DNA of 64,000 nucleotides, from contig NZ_CP159534.1 in assembly GCF_040529335.1 (NCBI RefSeq), positions 4,960,001 to 5,024,000 of the forward strand, written 5' to 3'. The position numbers and the translations under genes are program-made. Within the stretch, counting starts at the first letter, position 1. Every line of letters begins with the position of its first letter. The notes beneath the pieces were generated by a model. It worked only from the letters and a program-made list of their open reading frames with translations. It searched no databases and was not told the DNA's origin. Positions 53,965 to 64,000 of this stretch are shown piece by piece. This DNA comes from Streptomyces sp. HUAS MG91. Its GTDB lineage: Bacteria; Actinomycetota; Actinomycetes; Streptomycetales; Streptomycetaceae.

Positions 53965-56091
53965 ATGGCTACCACTTCACTTGACCTGGCCAAGGTGCGC
54001 AACATCGGCATCATGGCTCACATCGACGCGGGCAAGACGACGACGACCGAGCGGATCCTGTTCTACACCGGCGTCTCGTACAAGATCGGTGAGGTCCACG
54101 ACGGCGCTGCCACGATGGACTGGATGGAGCAGGAGCAGGAGCGTGGCATCACGATCACCTCTGCTGCCACCACCTGTCACTGGCCGCTCGAGAACGACGA
54201 CTACACGATCAACATCATCGACACCCCCGGGCACGTCGACTTCACCGTTGAGGTGGAGCGCTCCCTGCGTGTGCTCGATGGTGCTGTGACGGTGTTCGAC
54301 GGTGTCGCCGGCGTTGAGCCGCAGTCCGAGACGGTGTGGCGTCAGGCCGACCGTTACGGCGTGCCGCGCATCTGCTTCGTGAACAAGCTGGACCGTACCG
54401 GTGCCGAGTTCCACCGCTGCGTCGACATGATCGTCGACCGCCTCGGTGCGACCCCGCTGGTCATGCAGCTCCCGATCGGTGCCGAGGCCGACTTCCAGGG
54501 TGTCGTCGACCTCGTCACGATGAAGGCGTTCGTCTGGTCGGCCGAGGCCGCCAAGGGCGAGGCGTACGACATCGTCGACATCCCGGCCACGCACACCGAG
54601 GCTGCCGAGGAGTACCGCGGCAAGCTGCTCGAGGCCGTCGCCGAGAACGACGAAGAGATGATGGAGCTGTACCTGGAGGGCAACGAGCCCACCGTGGAGC
54701 AGCTGTACGCGGCGATCCGTCGCATCACCATCGCCTCCGGCAAGGGCGGCGACACCACCGTCACCCCCGTGTTCTGTGGCACCGCGTTCAAGAACAAGGG
54801 CGTTCAGCCCCTGCTCGACGCCGTCGTGCGCTACCTGCCGACCCCGCTCGACGTCGAGGCCATCGAGGGCCACGACGTCAAGGACCCCGAGGTCGTCGTC
54901 AAGCGCAAGCCGTCGGACGACGAGCCGCTGGCTGCCCTCGCGTTCAAGATCATGAGCGACCCGCACCTGGGCAAGCTCACCTTCGTCCGGGTTTACTCGG
55001 GCCGCCTGGAGTCCGGCACCGCGGTGCTGAACCCCGTCAAGGGCAAGAAGGAGCGCATCGGCAAGATCTACCGCATGCACGCGAACAAGCGTGAGGAGAT
55101 CGAGTCGGTGGGCGCCGGCGACATCGTCGCCGTCATGGGTCTGAAGCAGACCACCACGGGCGAGACGCTCTGTGACGACAAGCAGCAGGTGATCCTGGAG
55201 TCCATGGACTTCCCGGCGCCTGTCATCCAGGTCGCCATCGAGCCGAAGTCCAAGGGTGACCAGGAGAAGCTGGGTGTCGCCATCCAGCGCCTCTCGGAGG
55301 AGGACCCCTCCTTCCAGGTGCACTCGGACGAGGAGACCGGCCAGACCATCATCGGTGGTATGGGCGAGCTTCACCTCGAGGTGCTCGTCGACCGCATGAA
55401 GCGCGAGTTCCGCGTCGAGGCGAACGTCGGCAAGCCCCAGGTCGCGTACCGCGAGACGATCCGCAAGGCCGTCGAGCGCGTGGACTTCACCCACAAGAAG
55501 CAGACCGGTGGTACCGGTCAGTTCGCCAAGGTGCAGATCGCGATCGAGCCGATCGAGGGCGGCGACGCCTCGTACGAGTTCGTGAACAAGGTCACCGGTG
55601 GCCGCATCCCGAAGGAGTACATCCCTTCGGTCGACGCCGGTGCGCAGGAGGCCATGCAGTTCGGCATCCTCGCCGGTTACGAGATGACCGGTGTGCGTGT
55701 CACGCTGCTCGACGGTGCGTACCACGAGGTCGACTCCTCCGAGCTGGCCTTCAAGATCGCCGGTTCGCAGGCCTTCAAGGAGGCCGCGCGCAAGGCGTCC
55801 CCCGTGCTCCTCGAGCCGATGATGGCCGTCGAGGTCACCACGCCCGAGGACTACATGGGCGATGTCATCGGTGACATCAACTCCCGCCGTGGCCAGATCC
55901 AGGCCATGGAGGAGCGCAGCGGCGCTCGCGTCGTGAAGGGCCTCGTGCCCCTCTCGGAGATGTTCGGCTACGTCGGAGACCTCCGCAGCAAGACGTCGGG
56001 TCGCGCGAGCTACTCGATGCAGTTCGACTCCTACGCCGAGGTTCCGCGGAACGTCGCCGAGGAGATCATCGCGAAGGCCAAGGGCGAGTAA
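53965..56091 (+). CDS. fusA: Elongation factor G
   Basis: The 708-residue GTPase that drives translocation. [19 protein letters not shown] (P loop), [14 protein letters not shown] (switch I), DTPGHVDF (switch II), NKLD and the domains II-V ([29 protein letters not shown]) are complete. It follows rpsG by 39 bases. A leader region with a long hairpin and tuf follow. Confidence 0.98.
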   Translation: MATTSLDLAKVRNIGIMAHIDAGKTTTTERILFYTGVSYKIGEVHDGAATMDWMEQEQERGITITSAATTCHWPLENDDYTINIIDTPGHVDFTVEVERSLRVLDGAVTVFDGVAGVEPQSETVWRQADRYGVPRICFVNKLDRTGAEFHRCVDMIVDRLGATPLVMQLPIGAEADFQGVVDLVTMKAFVWSAEAAKGEAYDIVDIPATHTEAAEEYRGKLLEAVAENDEEMMELYLEGNEPTVEQLYAAIRRITIASGKGGDTTVTPVFCGTAFKNKGVQPLLDAVVRYLPTPLDVEAIEGHDVKDPEVVVKRKPSDDEPLAALAFKIMSDPHLGKLTFVRVYSGRLESGTAVLNPVKGKKERIGKIYRMHANKREEIESVGAGDIVAVMGLKQTTTGETLCDDKQQVILESMDFPAPVIQVAIEPKSKGDQEKLGVAIQRLSEEDPSFQVHSDEETGQTIIGGMGELHLEVLVDRMKREFRVEANVGKPQVAYRETIRKAVERVDFTHKKQTGGTGQFAKVQIAIEPIEGGDASYEFVNKVTGGRIPKEYIPSVDAGAQEAMQFGILAGYEMTGVRVTLLDGAYHEVDSSELAFKIAGSQAFKEAARKASPVLLEPMMAVEVTTPEDYMGDVIGDINSRRGQIQAMEERSGARVVKGLVPLSEMFGYVGDLRSKTSGRASYSMQFDSYAEVPRNVAEEIIAKAKGE

Positions 56092-56126
56092 CTCACTCGA
56101 GTTCACGCTTTAGGCTTGACTCCGGA

Positions 56127-56172
56127 GCCCGACCGGGCATTCAGGGGCTCACGTCCCTGAATGCCCTCGGGC
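56127..56172 (+). promoter_or_regulatory. Long hairpin in the fusA-tuf intergenic region
   Basis: GGGCATTCAGGG (56135-56146) and CCCTGAATGCCC (56155-56166) form a perfect 12-base stem, extended by GCCCGA/TCGGGC outside. TTGACT stands at 56116-56121 before it. In other streptomycetes tuf1 has its own promoter between fusA and tuf1. The stem is probably a leader or partial terminator. Confidence 0.6.
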
Positions 56173-56244
56173 CCGGGCTTTCCAGCAAAGATCACCTGGC
56201 GCCGATGAAGCAAGGCGTACAGAACCACTCCACAGGAGGACCCA

Positions 56245-57438
<1,194 letters not shown>

Positions 57439-57487
57439 GCACCGCTTACCTGTTGGGCTTGACGCCTGGTAGCTCCAGCGAGCTCTG

Positions 57488-57524
57488 AAAGGGCCCGTAC
57501 GACTTCGGTCGTACGGGCCCTTTT
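57488..57524 (+). terminator. Terminator of tuf
   Basis: AAAGGGCCCGTACGAC, TTCG loop, perfect complement, ending TTTT. Confidence 0.93.
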
Positions 57525-57540
57525 GCGTGCTCCGGGGGCG

Positions 57541-59511
57541 TCAGGCCTTCGCCTGCGTCGGCCGCCACAACCACGGCCGGGCGTCCGGCGAGAGGCCCGC
57601 GGCCGTCGGCCCGTGCCGGTCCGCCACCAGGGACGGCCCGTCGAGGGTGACGGGGTCGGTGGCCGGGCGGATGACGCGGCCGTCCTCCAGGAGCTGGACG
57701 CGGCCGTCGGTGCCGAGCCCGAGCAGGTGACCGCCCGCGGCCGCCACCGGGCCGTAGCCGGGGAAGTCCACGGCCGGGCCGCCCGGGCTCAGCAGCCGCG
57801 CGGAGGCGGGCGGCCGGTAGTAGAGGCGGCCGTCGGCCACGGCGATCGGGTCGGCGGGCACGGGCAGACCGGCGAGTGGGGCGGGACCGTCCGGCGTCCA
57901 GTGGTGGACCGTGTCCCGGCCGGCGGCGTACACGTGCACCTGCCCGTCGTCGGCCACGACCGCGGTGAGGCCGTCCTGGACCTGGCCGCCGCCGAGGTCC
58001 CGCCACGGCGACCAGGCGCCGCCCGTGTCCCGTACGCGGGTGCTCACGCCCTGCGCGGCATTGCGGACGAAGAGATGGACGCGGCCGTCGGGGGCGGTGA
58101 CGGCCACCGGGACGCCGATGCGGCGGCCCCGGTCGGCGTCGGCGCCCTCGGGGTTGCCGAGGCTGGTCCAGGAGCCGTACCGGCCCGGCCCGCGCTGTTC
58201 CAGGGCCACGATCTCGCGGGCGTCCGTCGCGCCCCGGCCCTCGATCGCCGCGAGCCGCAGCCCCAGGAGCAGATGGCGGCCGTCGGGGAGCGCGGCGCCG
58301 CCGAGGACCGGGGCGAGGGGGCCGCCGCCGAGGTCGACGGGGGTGGTGAACTCCCCGTCCTTCTCCTCGTACCGCACGGCCCGCAGCCCGAGGACGCCGT
58401 ACGCGGTGAGGGATCCGTCGCCGTCGGGGAAGAGGGTCAGGCGCGGCCCGGGATAGCGGTGGTGGGTGGCGCGGACCCAGCCCTTGCGGTTGGTCAGCGG
58501 GCGGTCGCCGCCCACGTTGTAGTCGCCGCAGCCCGACGGGTTGCCGCAGCTCCAGTCGGGGGCCGCGCCGTAGGGGACGAGATGGGCGGCCTTGGAGCCG
58601 AGCACCTGCGACGGGAGGTTCTTGGGCCAGTGGTGGTTGTAGTAGCCGCGGAAGGCGGTGACGGCGACGGCCGGCGGGCCGGACTTCGCGCCCTGCGCCC
58701 AGCGGATCAGCGCGGCCCAGGTGAAGCAGGCGACGGCGGTGTGGTCGGCGTGGTCGGAGTAGCCGGGCTGCTCGCTGTCGCGGATCTGCGTGGCCCGGTC
58801 GCTCGCCTGGATGTCCGGGTCCGGGTCGAGGGTGTGCACCAGGGTGGGCCGGTACCGCTCGAACAGGTCGACGAGAACGCCGGTCAGCGATTCGTAGTCG
58901 TACGTCTGGACCGTGCGCAGCGGTGAGCCGTCCGGCACGAGCGTGCGCAGCGACAGGCCGGGTTCGCGCCACAGCGCGGGTGCGCCCATGTGGCCCTCCG
59001 GGGTGTGCATCGCGAGGTCCAGATGGACCAACTCGACGCGGCGGCCCCGGTGTTCGAGGGAGTTCACCTCCACCTGGAACCCGCTCGGCAGGCGCAGGGC
59101 GGTGATGTCCCAGCGGGTGAAGACGGGGAGCCCGAGCTGGGTCGCGTAGGACTGGCGCAGGCCCTGGTGGCGGGCGGCGGAGTAGGCGGCCTTGTTCGGG
59201 GCGGGCTGCCGGTCGTCGGCCGTCTTGTTGCGCCCGTCGGCCTCGCCCGCGGTGACGTACACGCAGACCAGCGGGGTTCCGGTGCCGAACGCGTGCTGGG
59301 CGTCCGGGTTCATGAAGTACAGGTCGTCGTCGGGGTGGGCGAGGACCTGGAGCAGCAGGGCGCGCTCCGCCTGGGCGGCGGGCAGGCCGGAGGCGGGGGA
59401 GGGGGCGGTGAGGTGCGGCGGGGGAGCGGAGGGCGTGCGCGAACAGGCGGTGAGCGAACCGGCGGCGGCGAGGGCGGCCGCACCGCCGAGGACGACGGTA
59501 CGTCTCGACAT
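57541..59511 (-). CDS. Secreted PIG-L family deacetylase with beta-propeller lectin-like half
   Basis: A 656-residue exported protein. MSRRTVVLGG is a Tat signal and SLTAC at residues 19-23 a lipobox, so it is probably a Tat lipoprotein. QVLAHPDDDLYFMNPD has the AHPDDD metal motif of the PIG-L/LmbE zinc deacetylases at residues 58-63, and GYSDHADHTAVACF the later His. From about residue 370 to the end the sequence shows WTSLGNPEG, WSPWRDLGGG, VHLFVRN, VHVYAAGRD, a repeated W-x-x-LGG strand pattern of propellers that bind sugars. It likely removes an N-acetyl group from an extracellular glycan or glycolipid; the acceptor is unknown. The ATG at 59511 opens the Tat signal; frames to 59682 are open. 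Confidence 0.87.
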   Translation of the reverse strand: MSRRTVVLGGAAALAAAGSLTACSRTPSAPPPHLTAPSPASGLPAAQAERALLLQVLAHPDDDLYFMNPDAQHAFGTGTPLVCVYVTAGEADGRNKTADDRQPAPNKAAYSAARHQGLRQSYATQLGLPVFTRWDITALRLPSGFQVEVNSLEHRGRRVELVHLDLAMHTPEGHMGAPALWREPGLSLRTLVPDGSPLRTVQTYDYESLTGVLVDLFERYRPTLVHTLDPDPDIQASDRATQIRDSEQPGYSDHADHTAVACFTWAALIRWAQGAKSGPPAVAVTAFRGYYNHHWPKNLPSQVLGSKAAHLVPYGAAPDWSCGNPSGCGDYNVGGDRPLTNRKGWVRATHHRYPGPRLTLFPDGDGSLTAYGVLGLRAVRYEEKDGEFTTPVDLGGGPLAPVLGGAALPDGRHLLLGLRLAAIEGRGATDAREIVALEQRGPGRYGSWTSLGNPEGADADRGRRIGVPVAVTAPDGRVHLFVRNAAQGVSTRVRDTGGAWSPWRDLGGGQVQDGLTAVVADDGQVHVYAAGRDTVHHWTPDGPAPLAGLPVPADPIAVADGRLYYRPPASARLLSPGGPAVDFPGYGPVAAAGGHLLGLGTDGRVQLLEDGRVIRPATDPVTLDGPSLVADRHGPTAAGLSPDARPWLWRPTQAKA

Positions 59512-59730
59512 TCCTCGTTCAAGCCGCTTTTCGGGCGTCGATATCGCAGGTCGCTTCCGCACGAGGGCGCACTCCGTCCGCTGTGGAGGCAGCGGTCGGT
59601 GGTGCGCTCGCCTCTGTTCAGGTGTTCGGTGGTTCACCTGGAGAGAGGGTCGCCGGGGAGCGGAGGTTCCATGCATGTACATGTTCTGTTCACCCGAAGG
59701 GTGTGCGGCGACCCGCCCAAGGGCTCCCGC

Positions 59731-61329
59731 TCAGGCGGCACGGAGGACGAACGACGTCTGGACCTTCGGGAAGCCGGTCGCGCTCAGCTCCGCCAGGTAC
59801 GTGCCCGAGGGCGCGCTGCCGGCGGAGGACGAGGCGCAGTCGGCGGCGCTCGGCTTCCGGTCCCACGTCACGACGCGGGTGACGGTGTCCCCGGCGGGCG
59901 CGCGAAGGAGCTGGCGGCCCTCCTCGGGGCAGTCGTCCGAGGACCACAGGGGCTGGTCCTCGCCGGCCTTGCTGAGCGCCAGTACGGCCTTGCGAGGGCC
60001 CAGGTCGATCTTGCAGTCCGCCGTGGAGCGGTTCTTCGCGGTGATCTCCATACGGGGCTGTTCGCCGGGGCCGTAGGAGTTGTGGACGCTGCGCACGGAG
60101 AGTGCCGTGGTGCCCGGGGTGCAGCCGGGCAGGGTGCTCCCGCCGGAGACGGTGGTCCTGGGCTGCGCCGGACTCTCCGAGGGCGAGGCCGAGCTCTTCG
60201 TCGGCGAGGGCGAACCCTTCGACGGTGTGGCCGCGCTCGTCGATGCGGAGGCGTCCGGCGCGGCGGAGAGCGTCGATCCGGGCCCGTGCGCGGTCGGGTC
60301 GCCGCCGTCGCGCCCGTCGGCGACCGCGGTGACGATCGCCCAGACCACGGCGCCGAGGACCCCGAGGGCGAGCAGCGTGACGAGCGCCCGGCGGCGCCAC
60401 ACGATGCGGCGGAAGCGGTGCCGGACCGGTTCCGGGAAAGCGGTCATCGCGGTGCGCGTGGCCGACGGCGCGGTGCTGCGGGGAGGTGCGGCGGCCGGGG
60501 GCGTGGAGCGGTCCGGGCGTGGCCGTTCCGCCGCCGGGGACGGCGGCAGGAAGCGGAGGTCCCCGGCCGGGATGTCGGTGACGACCCGCAGCGTCTGGGG
60601 CTGCCCGGCCTTGCGGTAGGCCCGGTGCAGTTCCGTGACCCGGTCCTGGACGGACTGCTGGAACTCCCTCAGGTCGAGGTCTCCGGTGCCGCGGTGGGCG
60701 GCCACGACGTCCGACACCGACCGGGAGAAGATGCTGAAGGTCTCGCCCGGACCCACCCCGGGCACCGGCTCGGCGGACGTGTCCCTGGGGCGGACGAACA
60801 GGGCGTACTGGCCCGGCGAACAGGCGTACACGAAGGCGACCTTGCGGCGCAGCGCGGCACTGGTCTTCTGCCGCCCCCACTGCCGGACACCGGCCATGCC
60901 CATGGAGCTCTGCTCGATCCCCTCACGGCAGGCGTCGATGAGGAAGACGACACGGGCCGCGGGGGTCTCGTCCAGGTGCGCACGCCAATCGATGGCCACG
61001 CACCCGGACTCGAACGGGTGGGTGTCCTCCTGGATGTCCTCCGGTACGAGGAAGTCGCGGCCCCCGGCGTGCACCCCGTGGCCGCTCAGCAGCACGAGCA
61101 GGGTGTCGTCCCGCCCGGCCCGTCGCAGGAAGCCGGTCACCTGGCCGTCCACGAAGTTCCGGGAGACCTGCTTGCCGCCCTCGCGCGCGGCCACGACCAG
61201 CACGTCGAACCCCCGGTCCCCGAGGACCGAGCCGAGGCGGGCCAGGTCCGCGGGGACGAAGGGGAGCGGGGAGACACCGGGCATCTCGTAGTCGCTCGCC
61301 CCGATGAGCAGGGCTCTGTGCCGTGCCAT
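59731..61329 (-). CDS. Membrane-anchored caspase-like protease
   Basis: A 532-residue protein. Residues 1-150 are a caspase-type (peptidase C14) domain: RHRALLIGASDYEMPGV, the His in LLSGHGVHAGG (H84) and the Cys in IDACREGIEQ (C134). A Pro-rich linker, a membrane helix (ALVTLLALGVLGAVVWAIVTAV, ~residue 330) and an outside domain with several Cys (LPGCTPGTTALSVRS, TADCKIDLGPRKAVL, DDCPEEGRQLL, AADCAS) follow, so protease inside, sensor-like domain outside. The ATG at 61329 is used; a GTG directly before it is possible. It begins 10 bases after the small partner gene. It fits an inside effector of a membrane conflict or death system. Confidence 0.85.
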   Translation of the reverse strand: MARHRALLIGASDYEMPGVSPLPFVPADLARLGSVLGDRGFDVLVVAAREGGKQVSRNFVDGQVTGFLRRAGRDDTLLVLLSGHGVHAGGRDFLVPEDIQEDTHPFESGCVAIDWRAHLDETPAARVVFLIDACREGIEQSSMGMAGVRQWGRQKTSAALRRKVAFVYACSPGQYALFVRPRDTSAEPVPGVGPGETFSIFSRSVSDVVAAHRGTGDLDLREFQQSVQDRVTELHRAYRKAGQPQTLRVVTDIPAGDLRFLPPSPAAERPRPDRSTPPAAAPPRSTAPSATRTAMTAFPEPVRHRFRRIVWRRRALVTLLALGVLGAVVWAIVTAVADGRDGGDPTAHGPGSTLSAAPDASASTSAATPSKGSPSPTKSSASPSESPAQPRTTVSGGSTLPGCTPGTTALSVRSVHNSYGPGEQPRMEITAKNRSTADCKIDLGPRKAVLALSKAGEDQPLWSSDDCPEEGRQLLRAPAGDTVTRVVTWDRKPSAADCASSSAGSAPSGTYLAELSATGFPKVQTSFVLRAA

Positions 61330-61339
61330 CACGGACCGG

Positions 61340-61699
61340 TCACTGCTTGAAGACCAGCGTGATGCCGTGGCCACGCTGGATCTGCGCGCTCCCGATGAAC
61401 TGCACCCCGCCGCTCGCGGTCACCGAGAAGGACAGGTGCGCCTCGCGCAGCGGCAGCGGCCCGCCGCGCGCCGCGGCTTCCGCGAAGACCTCCTGCAAGG
61501 CGTCCACCGCGGCGGCGAGGTTCTTCCGCAGCGGCCCCAGCGGCACGTTCCTCAGCCGCACGTCCGGGTCGTCGTCCCGGAACAGCCCCATGGTGTCGCC
61601 GTCGTCGTCGAACTCGCGGTCGGAGTCGGCCCGGTCGTCGTGCGACACCCAGAACGGCAGTCCCGGAACACCGGACGACTCCGCGGCGGCAGAACCCAT
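61340..61699 (-). CDS. Pepco/trypco-like small partner of the caspase
   Basis: A 119-residue protein one operon step before the caspase. LPFWVSHDDRAD starts it, then GLFRDDDPDVRLRNVPLGPLRKNLAAAVDALQEVF and a C terminus HLSFSVTASGGVQFIGSAQIQRGHGITLVF. Sequences of this kind are encoded next to caspase- and trypsin-like proteases of actinobacteria (Pepco or trypco domains, from memory). GGGGGAG stands before the ATG. It likely inhibits or triggers the protease. Confidence 0.65.
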   Translation of the reverse strand: MGSAAAESSGVPGLPFWVSHDDRADSDREFDDDGDTMGLFRDDDPDVRLRNVPLGPLRKNLAAAVDALQEVFAEAAARGGPLPLREAHLSFSVTASGGVQFIGSAQIQRGHGITLVFKQ

Positions 61700-61794
61700 C
61701 GCTCCCCCTCGATCAGCGACAACACGTCAACTGTACGGAGCCACAGGGGAGTTCGGGGCCGCAGTGGCCGATCCGGTGTCCGGGACCGCGCCGG

Positions 61795-63294
61795 TCAGTG
61801 ACGCGCCGCCTGGGGCTTCGCGTCGACCAGGAAGAACGCGCAGACTCCGGCGAGGAGCATCGCGCCGACCGCGTACCAGATCGCGTGGGTGTAGCCGTGG
61901 ACGATGCCCGCGGCGACGACCTGGTCCTTCTTCGAGGGGTCGGTCAGGTGGCTCGCGATGTACGAGCCCGTGGCCGACGTCGCGATGGTGTTCAGCAGGG
62001 CCGTGCCGAGCGAACCGCCCACCTGCTGCGAGGTGTTGACCATCGCGGAGGTGACACCGGCGTCCTGCGGGCGCACGCCGCTCGTCGCCGTGGAGAAGAC
62101 CGGCATGAACGTCAGGCCCATGCCGAGGCCGAGGATCAGCTCGGCGGGCAGCACATGGCTGACGTACGAGGAGTCGACGTCGAGCTGGGTCAGGATCAGC
62201 AGGCCGCCGGCGGCCAGGACCATGCCCGGGACCATCAGGGCGCGGGCCGGGACCTTGGGCAGCAGGCGGGCCGAGATCTGCGTCGAGCCGATGATGATCG
62301 CCACCGACATCGGCAGGAAGGCCAGGCCGGTGCGGACCGGCGAGTAGCCGAGGATGCCCTGGAGGTAGTACGTCATGAACAGGAACAGACCGAACATGCC
62401 GATCGTGGCCAGCCCCATGGTCAGGAAGCAGCCGGCCCGGTTGCGGTCCTTGAGGATGCGCAGGGGCAGCAGCGGCGACTTGGCGCGGCTCTGCCAGAAG
62501 ACGAACGCGACGAGCAGCACCGCGCCGCCGATCAGCAGCGAGACCACCATCGAGTCGCCCCAGCCGCGCGGCTCGGCCTCCGAGAAGCCGTAGACGATCG
62601 CGACGAGGCCGCCGCAGCCCAGGATCACGCCGGGCACGTCGAGCTTGATGTCCTTGTGGCCCGCGCGGTCGTGCAGCAGGATCACGGCGCCGACGACGGC
62701 GACGATCGCGATCGGGATGTTCACGTACAGGCACCAGCGCCAGTTCAGGTACGAGGTGAGGATGCCGCCGAGCAGCAGGCCGACGGCGCCGCCCGCGCCC
62801 GCGAGCGCGCCGTAGATGCCGAACGCCTTGCCGCGCTCGCGCGGGTCGGTGAACGTCGTGGTCATCAGCGACAGCGCCGACGGCGCGAGGATCGCGCCGA
62901 AGACGCCCTGGAGGGCGCGGGCGCCGAACAGCATGCCGGGGCTCTGCGCGGCGCCGCCGAGCGCGGAGGCGAGCGCGAAGCCGATCAGACCGATGATGAA
63001 GGTGCGCTTGCGGCCGACGAGGTCGGCGACGCGGCCGCCGAGCAGCAGCAGACCGCCGAAGGCCAGGGTGTAGGCCGTGATGACCCACTGCCGGTTGGCG
63101 TCGGACATGCCGAGGGCCGTCTGGGCGGACGGCAGCGCGATGTTCACGATGGTCGCGTCGAGGACCACCATCAGCTGGGCCAGGGCGATGACGACCAGGC
63201 CCCACCAGCGGCGGGGGTCGGGCGCATCGGCCGCCGGGGCGCCCGGGGAGACCGGTGCCGCTCCGGCGGCGGGCGCGGATATGGAGTCGCTCAT
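61795..63294 (-). CDS. MFS exporter of the DHA2 type, MarR controlled
   Basis: A 499-residue, 14-helix antiporter. LMVVLDATIVNIALPSAQTALGM (helix 1, motif D), LLLLGGRVADLVGRKRTFIIG (motif A GRVADLVGRK) and LAGAGGAVGLLLGGIL (motif C-like) place it in EmrB/QacA. N-terminal ~35 residues are soluble and Ala/Pro-rich. The exported compound is unknown. It is divergent from the MarR at 63430, and the 135 bases between contain paired CTGA-N3-TCAG sites. Confidence 0.92.
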   Translation of the reverse strand: MSDSISAPAAGAAPVSPGAPAADAPDPRRWWGLVVIALAQLMVVLDATIVNIALPSAQTALGMSDANRQWVITAYTLAFGGLLLLGGRVADLVGRKRTFIIGLIGFALASALGGAAQSPGMLFGARALQGVFGAILAPSALSLMTTTFTDPRERGKAFGIYGALAGAGGAVGLLLGGILTSYLNWRWCLYVNIPIAIVAVVGAVILLHDRAGHKDIKLDVPGVILGCGGLVAIVYGFSEAEPRGWGDSMVVSLLIGGAVLLVAFVFWQSRAKSPLLPLRILKDRNRAGCFLTMGLATIGMFGLFLFMTYYLQGILGYSPVRTGLAFLPMSVAIIIGSTQISARLLPKVPARALMVPGMVLAAGGLLILTQLDVDSSYVSHVLPAELILGLGMGLTFMPVFSTATSGVRPQDAGVTSAMVNTSQQVGGSLGTALLNTIATSATGSYIASHLTDPSKKDQVVAAGIVHGYTHAIWYAVGAMLLAGVCAFFLVDAKPQAARH

Positions 63295-63382
63295 GGGCGA
63301 GGGTCGCTTCCTGTGGGGCGCGTGAAAGTGCGGGGTCTCGCCGCGCGGAGAAGGGCGGGGCGGAGTCGGCTCTGCGTGAGCC

Positions 63383-63409
63383 CTGATCGTCAGTATCGCT
63401 GACTATCAG
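63383..63409. promoter_or_regulatory. Two CTGA-N3-TCAG operator copies
   Basis: CTGATCGTCAG (63383-63393) and CTGACTATCAG (63399-63409) are both inverted repeats, with starts 16 bases apart, between the divergent MFS and MarR genes. Confidence 0.65.
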
Positions 63410-63429
63410 AATCAGGATACGCTACGAGC

Positions 63430-63882
63430 ATGACGGTCGACCCCTCCTCCGCGGGACCTCTGACCCACCGCCTCGGGTATCTCGTCAAGCTCGCTTTTCA
63501 CCAATTGTCCGGGATGCTCGCCGAGGCGCTCGAGCCGTACGGCGTGAATCCGCGCGAGGTGGGCGTGCTGTCGGTCATCGCGACGCACGGCGAGGAGCGC
63601 TCGCAGCACGAGCTGGCGCAGCTCATCGGGGTGGACCGCACGACGATGGTCGCGGTCATCGACGCCCTGGAGGGCAAGGGGCTGGTCGAGCGCCGCCGCA
63701 GCGCGGTGGACCGCCGGCGCAACGTGGTGGCGCTGACCCCGGCCGGCGTCACCTGTCAGCGCGAGGCGGACCGGGCCCGCGTCGAGACGGAGCGGGCGTA
63801 TCTGGCGCCGCTGGACGAGGAGACGGCGCGGGTGCTGACCGAGGCGCTGCGCACGCTGTACGTGGCGCACGCGGGGAGTTAG
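63430..63882 (+). CDS. MarR family regulator
   Basis: A 150-residue winged-helix regulator. The DNA-binding helix-turn-helix and wing (QHELAQLIGVDRTTMVAVIDALEGKGLVERRRSAVDRRRNVVALTPAG) are complete. It probably represses itself and the divergent exporter, and is released by a phenolic or drug ligand. The ATG is 20 bases after the second operator site. Confidence 0.92.
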   Translation: MTVDPSSAGPLTHRLGYLVKLAFHQLSGMLAEALEPYGVNPREVGVLSVIATHGEERSQHELAQLIGVDRTTMVAVIDALEGKGLVERRRSAVDRRRNVVALTPAGVTCQREADRARVETERAYLAPLDEETARVLTEALRTLYVAHAGS

Positions 63883-63891
63883 ACGGCGGGT

Positions 63892-63919
63892 TTGACCTTC
63901 GTCACTCTCGGGGTAGTCT
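63892..63919 (+). promoter_or_regulatory. Promoter at the window end
   Basis: TTGACC (63892-63897), 16 bases, TAGTCT (63914-63919). The following bases to 64000 have no gene and look like a leader, possibly of the S10 operon that I recall being near in Streptomyces. Confidence 0.5.
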
Positions 63920-64000
63920 CTACGGCTCGATTGGCCCCGGACATGCCCCGTATGGCAGACTAGCGGGGTTGCTCGGTTGAGTGCCGATGCTGCGCGCCTC

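Noticed and set aside
59674..59683. CATGTACATG palindrome before the PIG-L gene
   Set aside because: Single short copy, too far from the start to call an operator.

Overview
The window is about 72% G+C with strong third-position GC bias, many GTG starts and Streptomyces-type gene content (WhiB/AdpA-style regulators are absent, but Tat lipoproteins, DHA2 exporters, CHAT and caspase-like peptidases are present). The gene order from the second NADH-dehydrogenase cluster through rpmG, secE-nusG, rplKA, rplJL, rpoBC and rpsL-rpsG-fusA-tuf is the order I know from Streptomyces chromosomes, so this is core chromosome of a Streptomyces or close relative. The start is cut inside nuoL; the end stops in what looks like the upstream region of the next ribosomal operon.

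Layout. 1-7.3 kb: end of a complex I operon (nuoL-M-N), then a MscL-type channel, an HtpX protease, a YccF protein and a GlsB-type membrane protein. 7.5-23.3 kb: an unusual chaperone island. Seven overlapping genes on the + strand encode a ClpB-like double AAA+ protein with an altered first ATPase site, a soluble Ser/Thr kinase with TPRs, a 1548-residue TPR-like repeat protein, a J-domain-like protein without HPD, a GrpE-like protein with a (Thr-Glu)n tract, an Hsp70 homologue and a zinc-ribbon/TPR protein. Convergent to them is a two-gene operon for an EACC1-like small protein and a CHAT protease fused to Clp-N-like repeats. I read this as one signalling or defence system in which a dedicated Hsp70/ClpB machine, controlled by a kinase, is tied to a caspase-like protease.

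23.5-28.9 kb: yajQ, tRNA-Tyr (an SLP1-type attachment site, unoccupied here), two small secreted proteins, a small zinc protein, an NmrA-like oxidoreductase with two palindromic operators, an amidohydrolase, tRNA-Thr and tRNA-Met. 28.9-38.2 kb: rpmG and two MaoC dehydratases (HadA/HadB-like), a TetR/MFS exporter pair sharing one operator sequence, murB, a two-lesion pseudogene, a second TetR facing an NAD(P)-binding protein, an adenosine-deaminase-like gene, aspC and tRNA-Trp.

38.2-57.5 kb: the transcription/translation core (secE, nusG, rplK, rplA, two paralogous lipoproteins, rplJ, rplL, rpoB, rpoC, a DUF1707/DUF4190 protein, rpsL, rpsG, fusA, tuf) with visible promoters, leaders and terminators. 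RpoB carries Asn at residue 442, the Ser531-equivalent in the rifampicin region. 57.5-64 kb: a secreted PIG-L deacetylase/propeller lipoprotein, a membrane caspase-like protease with a small partner gene of the Pepco/trypco kind, and a divergent MFS/MarR pair with a repeated operator.
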